Source of the DNA: Tilletiopsis washingtonensis
Taxonomy: Eukaryota > Basidiomycota > Exobasidiomycetes > Entylomatales
Assembly (NCBI RefSeq): GCF_003144115.1
Contig: NW_020311999.1
Span: forward strand, 601,583-665,582
DNA: 64,000 bases
Direction of reading: 5' to 3'
Shown here: positions 44,397 to 56,110 of the stretch, piece by piece
How the letters are laid out: the number at the start of each line of letters is the position of its first letter
How positions within the stretch are numbered: the stretch's first letter is position 1
Position numbers and translations under genes: made by a program
The notes under the pieces: model-generated
Seen by the model: the letters and a program-made list of their open reading frames with translations, nothing else
Databases searched by the model: none
Told to the model about the DNA's origin: nothing

Positions 44397-45809
44397 ATGT
44401 CAGACACTGCTCCCCCAGCCGGCGCATTGTCGAGCGGTGGTACGTGGCGGCCAACGCGCGCTTGCCGAGCGGCGGCTGACGCTCCGGCGCTGCTACGTGC
44501 GACAGACGCCTTTCACCACACATACGACGCACGAAGTCCACCCGCACGCCCGAGCGAGCATCATGTCCGTTTCGTGGTGATCTCGGACACACACAGCACT
44601 GAGCCGAGCGACGTGCCCGATGGAGTGCGTGCCAGCTGACGCCTGATCTGGGCGCCCGAGCTGACGAGGCGGGCGCAGGACGTGCTGCTCCATTGCGGCG
44701 ATCTAACCGACATCGGCGGCACCGAGGCGTTTGAGCGGCAGATCGCGTGGCTGCGGTCAGTGCAGGTGCAGCGCAGCGCGGCTTCACGCTCACGCTGGCG
44801 CCGCCAGCTCTCTGCCGCACCCACGCAAGATCATCATCGCCGGCAATCACGACCACGCCGCAGACAACAGCACCGGGTGGTATGAGCGAGAGGGCTACAA
44901 GATTCACGAGGAGTACAGCCAGCCCCGTGCCGACCCGGCGAGAGTCAGACAGCTGCTGCAGGACCGCAGCGGCGGCCTGCGCTACCTCGAAGACGAGGCG
45001 CTCGAGCTCACTGTTGATCGCGACGGCGTCCGGGACAAGTGCTGGCGCATCTATGGCAGTCCGGTGAGCACAGGCCTGGCACGAGTCGCAAGGCTGCGTG
45101 CTCATCGCCCTCCAAGTGGACGCCTGTCTTCGGCAGCTGGGCGTGGAACTACGAGCGCGGCGCAGAGGTGAGTGGAGCTGCACTGAAGCCGCTGTGCCAG
45201 GTCGCTGATCCGAGCCGCTCGCAGGCAAAGCGTGAGCACAGCCAAGCGCACGCGCCCTGCCAGGATGCTGACCATGGGCAGAGCACGCTTCGGCCATCCC
45301 AAGCAACACGGACATCCTCATGACCCACGGCCCGCCACATGGCTACGGCGGGCTCGATGTGGTCCACTCGGGTGCGAACGTGGGGTGCGAGGCGGTCACC
45401 CAGCGGCTCGAGGCTGGCGAGATCCGCCCGCGGCTGCACGCCTTCGGGCACATCCACGGCGAGCGTCTCGCGCGGGACTCCCGACGCGCGCGGCTTACGC
45501 GTGGCGCTCTCAGAGGCGCGGGGAGTGTCCCGCCACGAATGGAGCAGCGAGCACAGCACCATCTTCGCCAACGCCGCGATTGCCGACATCGACATGGGTG
45601 CCTTCCGCGAGCGAGTATGTGAGTCGCAAGGGGAGCTCACAGGGGCCCAGCCCGAAGCCCAGCCTTGCTAACCTGCCGGCGCCAGTCCGCTACCGGGTCC
45701 GACACAGGTGAGTCGTGGGAAGGCTGGGTGTGTGTGCATCTGCTGCCGCTCGCGGGCTGATGTGTTGGACTCGAGGGCGGTCATCGTCGACCTCGACGCC
45801 CGAGCGTGA
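44397..45809 (+). CDS. Calcineurin-like metallophosphoesterase (MPPED-type)
   Basis: Predicted dinuclear-metal phosphodiesterase/phosphatase; the substrate is unknown. Nine exons: 44397-44624, 44679-44755, 44808-45063, 45117-45167, 45225-45231, 45282-45464, 45514-45618, 45686-45707, 45776-45809 (320 aa). The metal-binding blocks appear in order: VVISDTHS, LLHCGDLTDIGG, IIIAGNHDH, LMTHGPPHGYGGLD and AFGHIHGE. WTPVFGSWAWNYERGAE and the terminal AVIVDL fit the MPPED1/2-like subgroup. Exon 5 is 7 nt (GCAAAGC) and is needed to read AKQHASAIPSNTDILMTHG. The intron after GHIHGE has an unusual GTCTCG donor, but only this splice restores the downstream frame (EWSSEHSTIFANAA). Exon 4 uses an AAG acceptor. 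The last two small exons are the least certain. Confidence 0.88.
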
Positions 45810-48800
45810 GAATGGCCGTCCCCACACCCGCTCCCGCCGGCAGCGCCCAAGGCGCCGGCTCGCACGCCACGACTCCCATACCTCGGGCCGGACATCTCGC
45901 CTGCGCCCAGCGCGCAGCTCTTCTGCAGGTCGCCACAAATGCTGCTCCTGCCAGGGGCTGCGAGAGAGAAGGAAAGAAGGGCAGTTTCCCCCACGGCGCA
46001 ACCGGACAGCCCGGACATCCTGCGGCCGGCATCCGGGGAGCAATCAAGTTGGTGCGGCGCGCGAATGCGACGCAGGATATGTCCGAGGGAGCTGTGCTGC
46101 GCGCGCTTCGGCGCCGCCTCTTACGCGGCCGTGCGGCCCTTTCGCAGCCACGCCGCTCCGTTCCTGCGCAGGGTGCATGAGGAGAGGAGCGGCGGGCGCG
46201 CGGGCCTCGCTGTCAGTGTCAGCTGCTGCCACGCGTCGCGACGCGGGCGCCGGCGCCGCTGCCGTGTCCTCCACGGCCTGCAGTCGCAAGCCACATCTGC
46301 GCGTCCCGCAGCACGCAGCGTGCAGCACCATGCGCAGCGGCGGCGGCCACCTGCTCGGCTCAGCGAGCGCCTCGGCGTCGGCCTCCGTCCCGGGCTGCCT
46401 TCATGTCGAGCGGTGCCCAGGACGGCAACCCAGCGCCCTTCGATGTCACGCAGCTGCTGTCCGTGCACAGACTGCAGCCGTTTCGAGCGCCGGCGAGTCA
46501 AGCCTTGCGCTTCCCCCGGTCCCGGCGTCGGGAAGTAAAATCTGTCCGCAGCCCAGCGCTCGGCTCCGTCTGTGGTGCCAGACCCCGATGAGCGGCAGCT
46601 CGCCGTCTGCTGCCGCCCTGCCGCTCTGCCATGGACGAGCACGCACTTGCGGTTGCCGACGGGAAAAGTGCGACACGGCAGCGGCGGACATGCGACCGCG
46701 TCCCGCCTGCGGCTGAGTCCGCTGTCGAGCAGCAGCACCGCGACAGCCACGACGTTGCCCCTTGCCTGTCATCGAGGGCGCAGGCATCGTCGGCGATACT
46801 TGGAAACCAAGATCGCCAGGCCGCGATCGGTACTGTGTGCTGTCAAGAGCGTCAGGCAATGCCAGTCAACGGGGGCAGGATCAATGGTGCGAGAGAGAGG
46901 GACAGGTCCGTCTGTAGGGCGATGCAGAGTGAGTCAATCTGGTCACTGCAGGCCTTGGCGAGACGAATGCCTGCGATTGAGCGTTGCGAGGGCCCGAAGA
47001 GGCAGGGCACAGGCGCTGCAACTTGAGGAATGTCGGGGTGCGAGCGGGGTGAAGAGACGACGCGTCAGGGTCCACGGGCGTGTGCGGCCGACATGCTCCG
47101 CCTGGGGAATGTCACACGTGACCGGGGGGCGAAAGATAGCCGTGGGAGCACCCCTGGTGCAAGCTCGACCCGGAGGCACGCTCGCCGGGCCCGGCAGTTT
47201 CCCAAGCGACAGGGTCTCGCAGCTACTTTAGCCGGCCGCACCGAATCGCAGCTGTGCTCCTCGGTCGCCCGGAACCCTGCGCTGCGGCGCCGACGATCCC
47301 GCTATCGACGGCAGCAGGAGCACGGCGCGGAGTCGCGCTGTGTCGCTTGCGTGCGCGCCGCGCCGCTGCCAGCGTCGCGCGTGCGTAGCCTCCGTGCGGC
47401 GAAGCGTCGTCAACGGCCGCTGTGCAGCCGGGCACGCCGCAGCGGACCCGCTCGTCGCCATGCACCATGCCGTAGCGCTGCCCGAGGCCCAGCGTGCTGC
47501 GCCGAGCGGTGCCGGCACCTACATACAACGGCTGCGGCGAGGGAGCGTCGGGCACGCACATGCTGCGAGCTGCGGCGAGCTGCACGCGTGCTCATGGGGT
47601 CTGCAGCACCTTGCGCTAAACGCTGCACGGCTCGCAGTAGCGTGTCTCTTGCGTTCCGGGGCCGATGAGCTGAGGCACAGCACCTCTCGCCTTCTGCCCC
47701 AAGGGTACGCTCGACACACCGCCGCACGGTGCCCACAAGCTCTCGATGCGCTGCGCAAGCGGCAGCGCCAGCGGCCGTCGGGCGTCCCACGCCTCCCTTG
47801 CGTCGGCCTCGCACGCCAGCATCTCGAGCGCTTGCTCCCAGGACTTTCAGGGACCTGCATGCTGCAGTCTCAGCTCGCCGACGATCGGCTCCAGCCAGAC
47901 CCCACGAGCAGGACCACATGTGTGCACAGCTGCTCCGCGTGGGGCTGATGCTGATCTGATCTTGATCTCGGGCGACGGAGGCAGCAAGCGTGGCAAGTTT
48001 GAGACCGCCACCACAGAAGCCGTCGAGTGCTGAGAGTGGTCTCGCGGGGAAGGGAGCAGCGAGGTTTCCGCGCTGTCTCCATCTGCTGCGGCAGACCATC
48101 TCAATTCGGCGAGGATCGCCCGGACGCAGCAGCGAGACTCGGGCACGCCGCATGCAGGGTGCCTCGTGCTACGGCAAGCACCCATGGGTCCACGCTGCTG
48201 GGGACCATCCCGACCCTCCTTGGCACCAGATGCGGCGCAGATTCAACGGCTCGGTCCTCTCTCCACGCTCTCGTGCGCCTGCGCCGTGCACGAGCCAGGA
48301 CGCTGCCGTCGTCGGGTGGGGCGGCAGCGGCAGCACGACTCCTTGCGCTTCTGCTTGCGCCTGACCCTTGCTCGCCGCGAGACGTCGTCATCGGAGCCAG
48401 ACAAGCGTGGGCGTTGTGTGTAGTGTGCAAACAAGAGGCAGCTGCAAGAGCCCTCGCATCCGGAACGGCTGCGGGACGCCCGAGTCGGGCCTCCGTGCGG
48501 CGGCAGTCGAGGGCAGAGCGTGAGCTGGGATGCTGCTTGCTGCGGCGCTGGCCACCAGCGCTCCCCCTGGATTCCGCGGGGGGCCGGCCGAGCGTCCACG
48601 CAGAAGGGCGAGATGCAGATCACAATGCAGGCACAGCTGGCGGCTTGCAGGCCGCAGCTGCTTAGCCCCAAGTCGCCGCACGAGCCTGCGCCCCGTGGTG
48701 CGGGTGCGTGCAGCATCTACCGCAGCCGGCGAGGAGCGCGCGCGTGGCGATGCTGCGATGCTGCCTGAGCGGCTGCAGCGGCTCGCCCAGCGGTCGTCGC

Positions 48801-51154
48801 GCGTCTCGCACGCTAAGCGGCACACGTGCAGCGTTGCTCTCAGGGGGCCGCACGCTACGCCCCTCCCGCCTCGGCCAGGGCGCGCGCGCGTCCGGGGTGC
48901 GGACGTGCGCCTTCAGCCGCAGCTTGGTGCTTGCTCATCGTCCACGCTCCCAGGGCAAGGGCGCCCGCACTACCGGCTCGGTGCTCGGCGTCATCGCACC
49001 GCAGCGCCGACGTTGGCCGCTGGGCGTGCTGTCGCGCTCTGCTCGGCGCGAGCCTCCCGCTCGCCCTTGCCGCGCGCTCACGCTAGACGTAGACCGGGCA
49101 CGCAACTTGCCGGCGCTGCCCTCTCCGTGCGCGCCCTTGCCAGACGCATGCTGCTAGCCAGAGCGCCCAGCTGCTCGATCCGTTGCCCCTGAGCGGCGCT
49201 GAGGTCTGACAGGGTGGGCGCAGCAAGCACAAGCATATCCGGCGCCGTGCGGTCTCAGCGAACGGATGCGAGGAAGGATCGCGCAGTGCGCCGCGGCGCC
49301 ACGGCGCCGCCTGGCACGCAGCGTGCGCGCGGCCCGATGCTGGCCCGGCGACGCCTGCCGCTGCGAGCCATCGCCAAACGACGCCGCAGCGGCCTCACGC
49401 TCGTCATCGGCGGCGGGCGCAGCACGAACCTTGAAGTCTCCGACGCCGGGCCCTGCGCTCGGCGCGATGGCGACGCGGGCGCCCGCGGTACCGAGCAGCG
49501 GCGCTGCGTGCGCTGACTTGAGAGCTGAGATGCTGCGGCGGCCGCCGCGCGCAGACGGCGTGCAGCGCCCCGGCCGCACGCTCGGCGCGCGCGCATCTCC
49601 GCCACACCTGCAAGAGCAAGAAGCGCCACCGCGTGCGCCCGCCGGCCTGTGCTGCTGACGAGGTGCGCGCGGCCGCAGCGGCGCAGTGAACCTTGTGCAG
49701 CGCGGTGCACGGCGGCCGCCGCGTCGAGGTGCTTTCGCCGCACGGACACTCTCGCCGGAGATTGCCCCGCAAATGCACACCGCGCGCGCTGCCTCGTCCG
49801 CTGCGTGCGGCGGCAGGCGCGCAGTGTGTGCCCGCCAACGGCCGCCGCCGCCGGCCGGCCTGCTGCGCTTCTGCGGCAGCCGGGCAGTGCGCCAGACCAA
49901 CTTCCACGGCGCCGCAGACCTGCCTCTTTGGGCGACCGCGGCACTGCGCCAGTGTGCTACCGTGAACATCCCGCGCCGCTGACCTGCCCGAAGCGCTCGC
50001 CGACCCGCGACACTGGCGCCCTGCCCGACCCTGCGCCCATTCCCACCCCTTCCTGCACGCGTCGCACCTCCTTGCAGATCCGAGCGCCGCGCTCATATCT
50101 GGGCATTCGCGCCGCGCCCTCTGCCGTCTCCTCGCCCTTGCCCTTCCCTTCGCTCCTCCGTTCCTGCCTTGCTTCAGCTTCTTCGCCCGGCGCGCCCTCT
50201 TTCGCTTCGGTTTCACCTTTCGGCTTCGCTCGTTGCTTCTATTCTGCTAGTCGCTCCCTCCTTTCATTCTGCGCGCAGCTGGCTGCCCGCATCCCGCGCC
50301 TCGCCTCCTCGCCCTCGCTTTCCTGCCGTGCGCGCATTCGCCCGCGCGCCCTGCCCGAGCCGCCCGCCGCCCCTCGCCGCCCCTCCCACCCGCCAGAGAG
50401 CCGGCTCTCTGCTTGCGTGCGCCAGCCGCCACTCGCGCCCTGCCGATCTCCTCGGCGCCGCCACTCGGCTGCACGTCTGCGGCGTCTGCCGTAGCAGGCA
50501 TTCCAGCAGCGCCTCGGCCCCCTCGCCGCGCCGCGCACCCACGCCAGCACCAGCTGCCCGCACCAGCGCCAGCGCCCGCCGCCGCGCCGATCCGATCCCT
50601 CGTCGGCCGGCCTGTCTGCATCTGCTTGCTGCAGCTGCCCGCCGCTCGCATCTGTCCGGCAACGGCCCGCCTGCAGCGCACTGCATCTTCCGGCGCACGC
50701 AGCTCGTGTCCGGCGCCCCTCGCATAACCGCAGCTGCATTGCACGCACCGTCGCAGCGTCCGCCCCTTGCGCACTCCGCCGGCAGCAAGCCGCAGGCAGC
50801 AAGCGGCAGACCCTGGCCGCGTGCATCTGCAATCAGCAGGCGCAGGCACCGCAGTGAGAGCAACAGCAGCAGCAGCAGCAGCAGCCGCGCTCGCCGCACG
50901 CGTCAACGCACCGCACCGCATCGCATCGCCACAGGCCTCCGCCTCCGCATCGCACGGCCACCACACATCCGCCGCCAGCCGCCGCTCTCGCCATAAGAAG
51001 CTCCAGCTCCGGCCGACGTCCATCTTGCCGCTCCACCTCGCGTCACACCCCCAGCCCGCCCGCCTCCTCTCCCTCGCGCATCCATCCCCTTGCTCCATCT
51101 ACTGCGCCTCCGGACCTCCTCTCGCCGCCCTTCCTCGCCGCCGCCGCCGCCGCC
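45810..51154. other. Gene-poor 5.3-kb stretch upstream of the cyclin gene
   Basis: The largest region without a supported gene. Overlapping Arg/Ala/Cys-rich frames occur on all six frames, with no recognisable domain and no repeated splice pattern like that of the flanking genes. The right third (from about 50,010) is strongly C/T-rich with a short CAG run near 50,864-50,884, and looks like a promoter or long leader of the cyclin gene. A weak coding candidate on the minus strand (47616-47843) is listed separately. No transposon, tRNA or rRNA signature was seen. Confidence 0.5.
47616..47843 (-). CDS. Weak candidate terminal exon, unknown product
   Basis: A minus-strand frame of 75 codons plus stop begins at an AAG acceptor preceded by a GAGCTGAGACTGCAG-type tract. 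It reads like an alpha-helical protein (EQALEMLACEADAREAW, then LAQRIESLWAP) ending in YCEPCSV. G/C at the third codon position looks high, as in the real genes here. No partner exon with a matching phase was found and no family is recognised, so it may be chance. Confidence 0.15.
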   Translation of the reverse strand, partial: SWEQALEMLACEADAREAWDARRPLALPLAQRIESLWAPCGGVSSVPLGQKARGAVPQLIGPGTQETRYCEPCSV

Positions 51155-52532
51155 ATGTCTCTCCACGCCTCCTCGTCGGCCTCGGGCCTCAGCAGCAGCG
51201 CCCTGCGCCGGCATCCGGCCAGCCTGACGCCCAAGGCCGTGCACAACCCGGCGCTGCTTGACCTCGTCAAGTGCCCCGTGTCGCGCGACATGGTCGGTGA
51301 GTCGTCCTGACAGCGACACCATCCGGCGCCGTGGCTCACACCTGCCCCCAGTCTACCTCGCACAGCAGGCCGCCCACGTCATCCAGTGTGGACCGCCGCA
51401 GCAGCTGGCGACGCCTCCCACCACACCCACCAAGACGGTCGCCTGCGCCGAGGCCGACCCGGCAGGCAAGATGGAGGTCAACGGCCTGCCCAGCCTCGAG
51501 ACCTTCATCGCCATCCTCGTCGAGAAGAGCAACGTGCAGGTGCCGACGCTCCTCACGACGCTCGTCTACCTCGAGCGCCTCAAGTCGCGCCTGCCGCGCG
51601 TCGCCAAGGGCATGCACTGCACACGGCACCGCGTCTTCCTCGCCACGCTCATCGTCGCCGCCAAGTACCTCAACGACTCGTCGCCGAAGAACAAGCACTG
51701 GACCAAGTACGGCGCCCTCTTCTCGCAGGCCGAGGTCAACCTCATGGAGAAGCAACTCCTCTACCTGCTCGACTACGACCTGCGCATCGAGGAGGACGAG
51801 CTGCTCGTGCACTTCTCGCCCTTCTTCCGCCGCTTCGAGGACCGTGCCGAGCGCGGCCGCCGCGAGATGCACCTGCGCAGCTGCGAGGCCGGCCGCGAGA
51901 TGGAGCGCTACGCCCGCGCCAGCCAGCGCCGCGTCGCCCTCCGCGCCCTGCCCGCCGACCAGGTGCCGTGCTGGAATCTGCACAAGGCCGACGTGCCCGC
52001 CGCCGGCTCCACCAGCCGGCCAGCGATGGCACGGCCGCCGACCAACGCACCGCCGTCGCCCGTCTCGCCGTCGCCGCGCGCCGACGCCTACAGCCACGTG
52101 CCGCGCCGCGTCTCGAGCTCGACGATGCAGCGCGGCGAGAGCCACGCGTCGTCGGCGTCGAGCAGCAGCGCCGCCTCGTCCGAGGCCGAGCTCACCGACG
52201 ACAACGGCAGCAGCTCGTCGTCGGCCGAGGACTACGACGACGACGACCTGGACGAGCAGTACGAAGAGTACTACGTCGACGAGGGCCAGCTCAGCGAGCG
52301 CATGCAGGAGCACCACGTCGCCTCTGCCGACGTCGAGATGCAGCCGGCGCTGGCGCAGGACGTCGAGGGCGTCAAGGTCGTCTCGGCGATGCAGCGCTAC
52401 GTCCAGAGCGCCATCCCCGCCGGCCTGCGCAAGGGATCCATCGACGCATCGGCTCAACACGGCGTCCGCAGCAGCCGCAGCAGCTCCAACCTGCTCGCTC
52501 GCATGCTCGGACACCAGCCGGCAGCCTACTAA
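51155..52532 (+). CDS. Pcl/Pho80-type cyclin
   Basis: Regulatory subunit for a Pho85-class cyclin-dependent kinase, acting in G1 progression or nutrient signalling. Two exons, 51155-51296 and 51352-52532 (440 aa). The N-terminal [20 protein letters not shown] is typical of Pcl1/Pcl2 proteins. The cyclin box spans about residues 85-205: [64 protein letters not shown], and [17 protein letters not shown]. The C-terminal half is Ser/Pro-rich, then strongly acidic ([20 protein letters not shown]), with likely Cdk sites (PPSPVSPSP). Its very long upstream region is unusual for the window. Pcl1/2 versus a Pho80 role cannot be decided from sequence. Confidence 0.9.
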
Positions 52533-54401
52533 GCAGCGCGGCGGCGCTGCGGGCCAGCGTCGACCCCCTCCTGCCTCGCCCCCCTCGTCCTGTCTCCACC
52601 AGCATCGCCCCGGCATACACCCACGCATCTCTCCTGTCTCCCACACACTGCATTCGCCGCGCTCTCTCGCACATCTACACTCTATTCTGCATCCGTCCTA
52701 GTGGTCACACCGTCATCAGCATCCACCCTCATTCGCAATCGCACTTCACTGCCTGCGCCTCTCTGTCTGTCTGTTTGTGTGTTTCTCTCTCGTGCCGCGC
52801 CCAGCACATGCGGCAACGGCGGCGGGCACATGCGCTGCCGCCCCCACGCATGACGCTCGCGCACTGCAGCGCGCATCGCGCAGCTCCTCCCGCCAGCGGC
52901 CGGCGAAAGCGGTGTTGCGCGTCGACGCAGCCTGCATGCCTTGCGGCGCAGCAGCAAGGCTCGGCAGACGCGCCCAACAGCAAACTGCGGCCACAAGCTC
53001 AGCGGCAGCGGCCGACGCTGACGCCGACGCCGACGGCGCCGCTGCGGCACCCACGGTCGCGACGGCCCTCGGCTGAGCTCAGAGCCTGCAATTCCGGCGG
53101 CCGTGGGGTGAGAACGGCGCACACGGCGAGCGCTGCTCGCGGCTGAGAGTACGGTTGTCAGCACGGCAATGCGACGGCGCACACCACCTCGTAAGCCGCA
53201 GGAGAGGCAGGCGGAGTCGGCCCTCGCGCCGCCGCTACTGAGCGCGCTTCATCCCTCCTTTTCCGCAAAAAGATGCTCCTCGGCAACCCTCCGTCGAGCA
53301 TGGAGCCGAGCCGAGACGAATGAATGCTCCGCGCCGGCGCACCAATGAAGCCCGGCAGGGTGCAGCACAGCACCGCGAGGAGGCCGCGAGGTACGCGCGC
53401 GTTTGGTCCGTCGAGCTTTGGGCGCCGCCCACGAGCGCGTTGCAGCGCTCCCTGCCGGCGCCGGCTGTGACGGGCATCAGCATTTCGTCGGAGAGGGTAC
53501 GCTAGCGTGTGATGGGCATCACCGCAGCCGCATCCCCTCTGATGCCCTCGCCCGTGACGAGCATCTCACTGCCCAGGGCCGCCAGCAGCAGGAGCGCCTC
53601 TCTCGCTCCTTCGCCACCGCAAGCATCAATGCGCCGACGGGGTGCGCAGAATCGAGCGGCGTCAGCGATCCTGCCATCAGGCGCTCGAGCGTCGGCATGA
53701 CGGGTACGCATAGGCGAGACGAGCAAGGCTGGCGCCGGGCGGGCGATGCATCGTCACGGCATCGCCGCCGGCGACGTGGGAACCGCGCCGCCGGCAGCGC
53801 TCAGCGACGCCGCGCGGCCGCGAGACGCCGACGGCTGCGCAGCGCCCGCAAAGTGCTCCATCGCGATGGCGCGCCGTTGCTGTCATGCGGCGAGCGATGG
53901 TTCTCGCCGCACCCGCAGAGACAGCAAGAGCAGCCTGCGGCGCCCAGAGAGGGGCAAGCGTGTCTCGGCGATGGGCGGTGCGAGAACACGACGTTGCGCT
54001 CGGGCGGCGTGGCGCACAACCTTGTGGTGCGCGCAGCAAGCCCAGGACGCCGAGGCAGGGTCGACGTTGTCTCCCACACCTGAGCGTCAAAAACGCGGAG
54101 GCGTTGCTTCCCGCGCCTGAGCGCCAATACGCGGAAAGAAGGCAAGGCCCGACGGCTCGGCGCTCGGAAATGCCCTGGGGTGGCTCATGTTCAGCCGGAA
54201 ACGCCTGTGCTGGACCAGCCGACGGCCGGCTCGACCGTGCAACCTCTTGTCCGAGCGAGCAGAGCAAGCCACTTGAAGGGGGGCAGAGTTGGTCTAGGCT
54301 CGTCACATTGAACCACATCAGCGATCGGCACCGCTGCTCGGCGTACGGAACGACTGGCCCGGGAGACGGTGGCGCACGGGACGCTCTGCTTTTCTATGCA
54401 A
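52533..54401. other. Convergent spacer between the cyclin and the alcohol dehydrogenase
   Basis: About 1.87 kb between facing stop codons, much longer than the other convergent spacers here (93-420 bp). Open frames on both strands (for example 53403-54083 plus, 53502-53726 minus) show no domain and no splice pattern. A small unrecognised gene or a non-coding transcript is possible but not supported. Confidence 0.45.
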
Positions 54402-56110
54402 TCACTGCTCGTCAGAGACGCGCACAACAAGCTTGCCGGCATGGCCAGGCTGCGAGACGAGAGGATCAGCCGAGTGCGAGACACAGAGGCGACTGTGCTG
54501 CTGCCACCGACCTTCCCGTAATCCTCCTGCGATCGAGACGACATCAGGGTCAGCGTCAGTCGGCTTGCACTGCGACGCTCATTGCTCACCAGCAGGTCGT
54601 GAATCTTCTCGAGCGGGTACGAGCGCGTCTTGACCTCGATGCCCTCCTTGGCCACAATCTCGAGCATCTCCTGCACGCCAGCCGGCTCGCCGAGCAGGCT
54701 GCCCTTGACCGTGAGGTCCTTGAAGATGAGCTGCGGGCCTGTGAGTCAGCCTCTGCCTATCTGTGCGAGTGAGATGCACGCACGTATTCAAAGTGGATCG
54801 GGATCTTGTCGGCCGGCTGGCCCACAACCATGAAGAGACCGTGCTGAAAGAGGGTCAGCGCAGGCTCGCGCATGTGCAGCAAAGGAGCCTCTCTGCTCAC
54901 CTTGCGAGTCAGCTCCAGGCCGAGCTCGAATGCCGGGATCACGTCCGTGCACATGACGACGGCGTCTGCCGGGCCGCCAATGGCCTCCAGGGCCTTCTTG
55001 ACCGTCTCGGGCTTCTTCACGTCCACGTCCTTGCTGTTGAATGCGACGTCGGGCGCGTGCTTCAGTGCCTTGCACTGCAGATGCGGTCAGCGAGCGCACG
55101 CAAGCAGGCATCAAACACAACCCACGAGGTCAAGCGGCGGCTCGCGCGAATCGATCACGATGGTCCGCAGGCCGAGGCACTTGGCGCTGATGATAGGAGT
55201 CAGCCAGATTGCTACGGGAGCGCTACAGTTGACTTACAACTGCACGCCGAGGTGTCCGAGAGCTCCAGCGCCGTAGATGACGATTGACTGCCCCTTCTTC
55301 AGCTTGCAGTCGCGGACCGCAGCTGTCAGGCGGTGAGTAATGATCTAGACGAGGCACATCCAGCAGCGCACGCACTGAAGACGGTGGCGCCGGCGCAGAA
55401 GAGCGGTGCGGCTGCGTCGAAGCTCAGGGCATCCGGAATGCGCACGACCGACCGATAGTCGGCGGTCATGTACTGCGCGAGGCCGCCGTGCGAGGTGACG
55501 CCGCTCATGTCTTGCTCTGCAAGCAGCAGTCAGCACACCCGCGCCAAGAAGGTCTGAGCAATGGGTCACTGACGCTCGCAGAACTTCGGGTTGCCTGCCT
55601 TGCAGTCCTCACACTTGCCGCAGAAGTTCTTGAAGGCGAGCGAGCCAACGCGGTCGCCGGCCTTGAGCGGTCCCTGGCCGGCCGAGCCCGGCAGGTCAGC
55701 GTAGTGCTTCTCCGCCTCGGAGCCGACGGCAACAACGACGCCCGTGGGCTCGTGCGAGGGAATGAGAGGCAGCGGCTCGCCCTGTGCCATGTGTGCGAAC
55801 TCGCCGCGCACGACCATGCCGTCCTGGTGTGCGTGTATGCGTCAGCTGGGCGTTGCGTGCTGCGGCAGCTAGGCGACATACAGTGTGGCAGACAGCGGCC
55901 ACCGCTGTCGACGAGAGCGCTTTCAGCCTAGGGTCCCTCAGCTGAGCCGGTGGACATGCGCGACGCACCAATCTTGACGAGCACGTGGTGCGGGGCCATC
56001 TCGGGCACCTCCAGATCGTCGCGCAGCGTGTATGGCTTCTTCTCCTCCTCGGCGCTCTTTGCGAAGCTCTCGATGACGAGGCCGCGCATCTGCTTGGGAA
56101 TGTCGGTCAT
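54402..56110 (-). CDS. Zinc-dependent alcohol dehydrogenase (MDR superfamily)
   Basis: NAD(P)-dependent oxidation/reduction of alcohols and aldehydes. Eleven exons: 56110-55969, 55904-55882, 55823-55574, 55516-55376, 55322-55238, 55186-55126, 55074-54901, 54843-54784, 54730-54590, 54526-54512, 54449-54402 (379 aa). Catalytic zinc ligands are Cys53 in VCHTD, His79-Glu80 in PSHEPTG, and Cys179 in FCAGATV. The structural zinc is held by four Cys in NFCGKCEDCKAGNPKFC (about 123-137). The Rossmann motif is YGAGALGHLG (about 202-211). The typical ending AGKLVVRVSDEQ is restored only by splicing a 15-nt exon (EDYGK) to the last one. Exon 2, just 23 nt, supplies the zinc-ligand Cys. The substrate is not predictable; no targeting sequence is evident, so probably cytosolic. 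Divergent from the F-box-like gene. Confidence 0.94.

Noticed and set aside
45715-46716. Long plus-strand open frame (333 codons) after the phosphoesterase gene
   Set aside because: Its start overlaps the true last exon of that gene in another frame; composition is Arg/Ser/Cys-rich with no domain, as expected of GC-rich non-coding sequence.
53403-54772. Plus-strand frames of 226 and 295 codons between the cyclin and ADH genes
   Set aside because: The second is antisense to the ADH 3' exons, the first has no domain or start context; both are probably composition artefacts.
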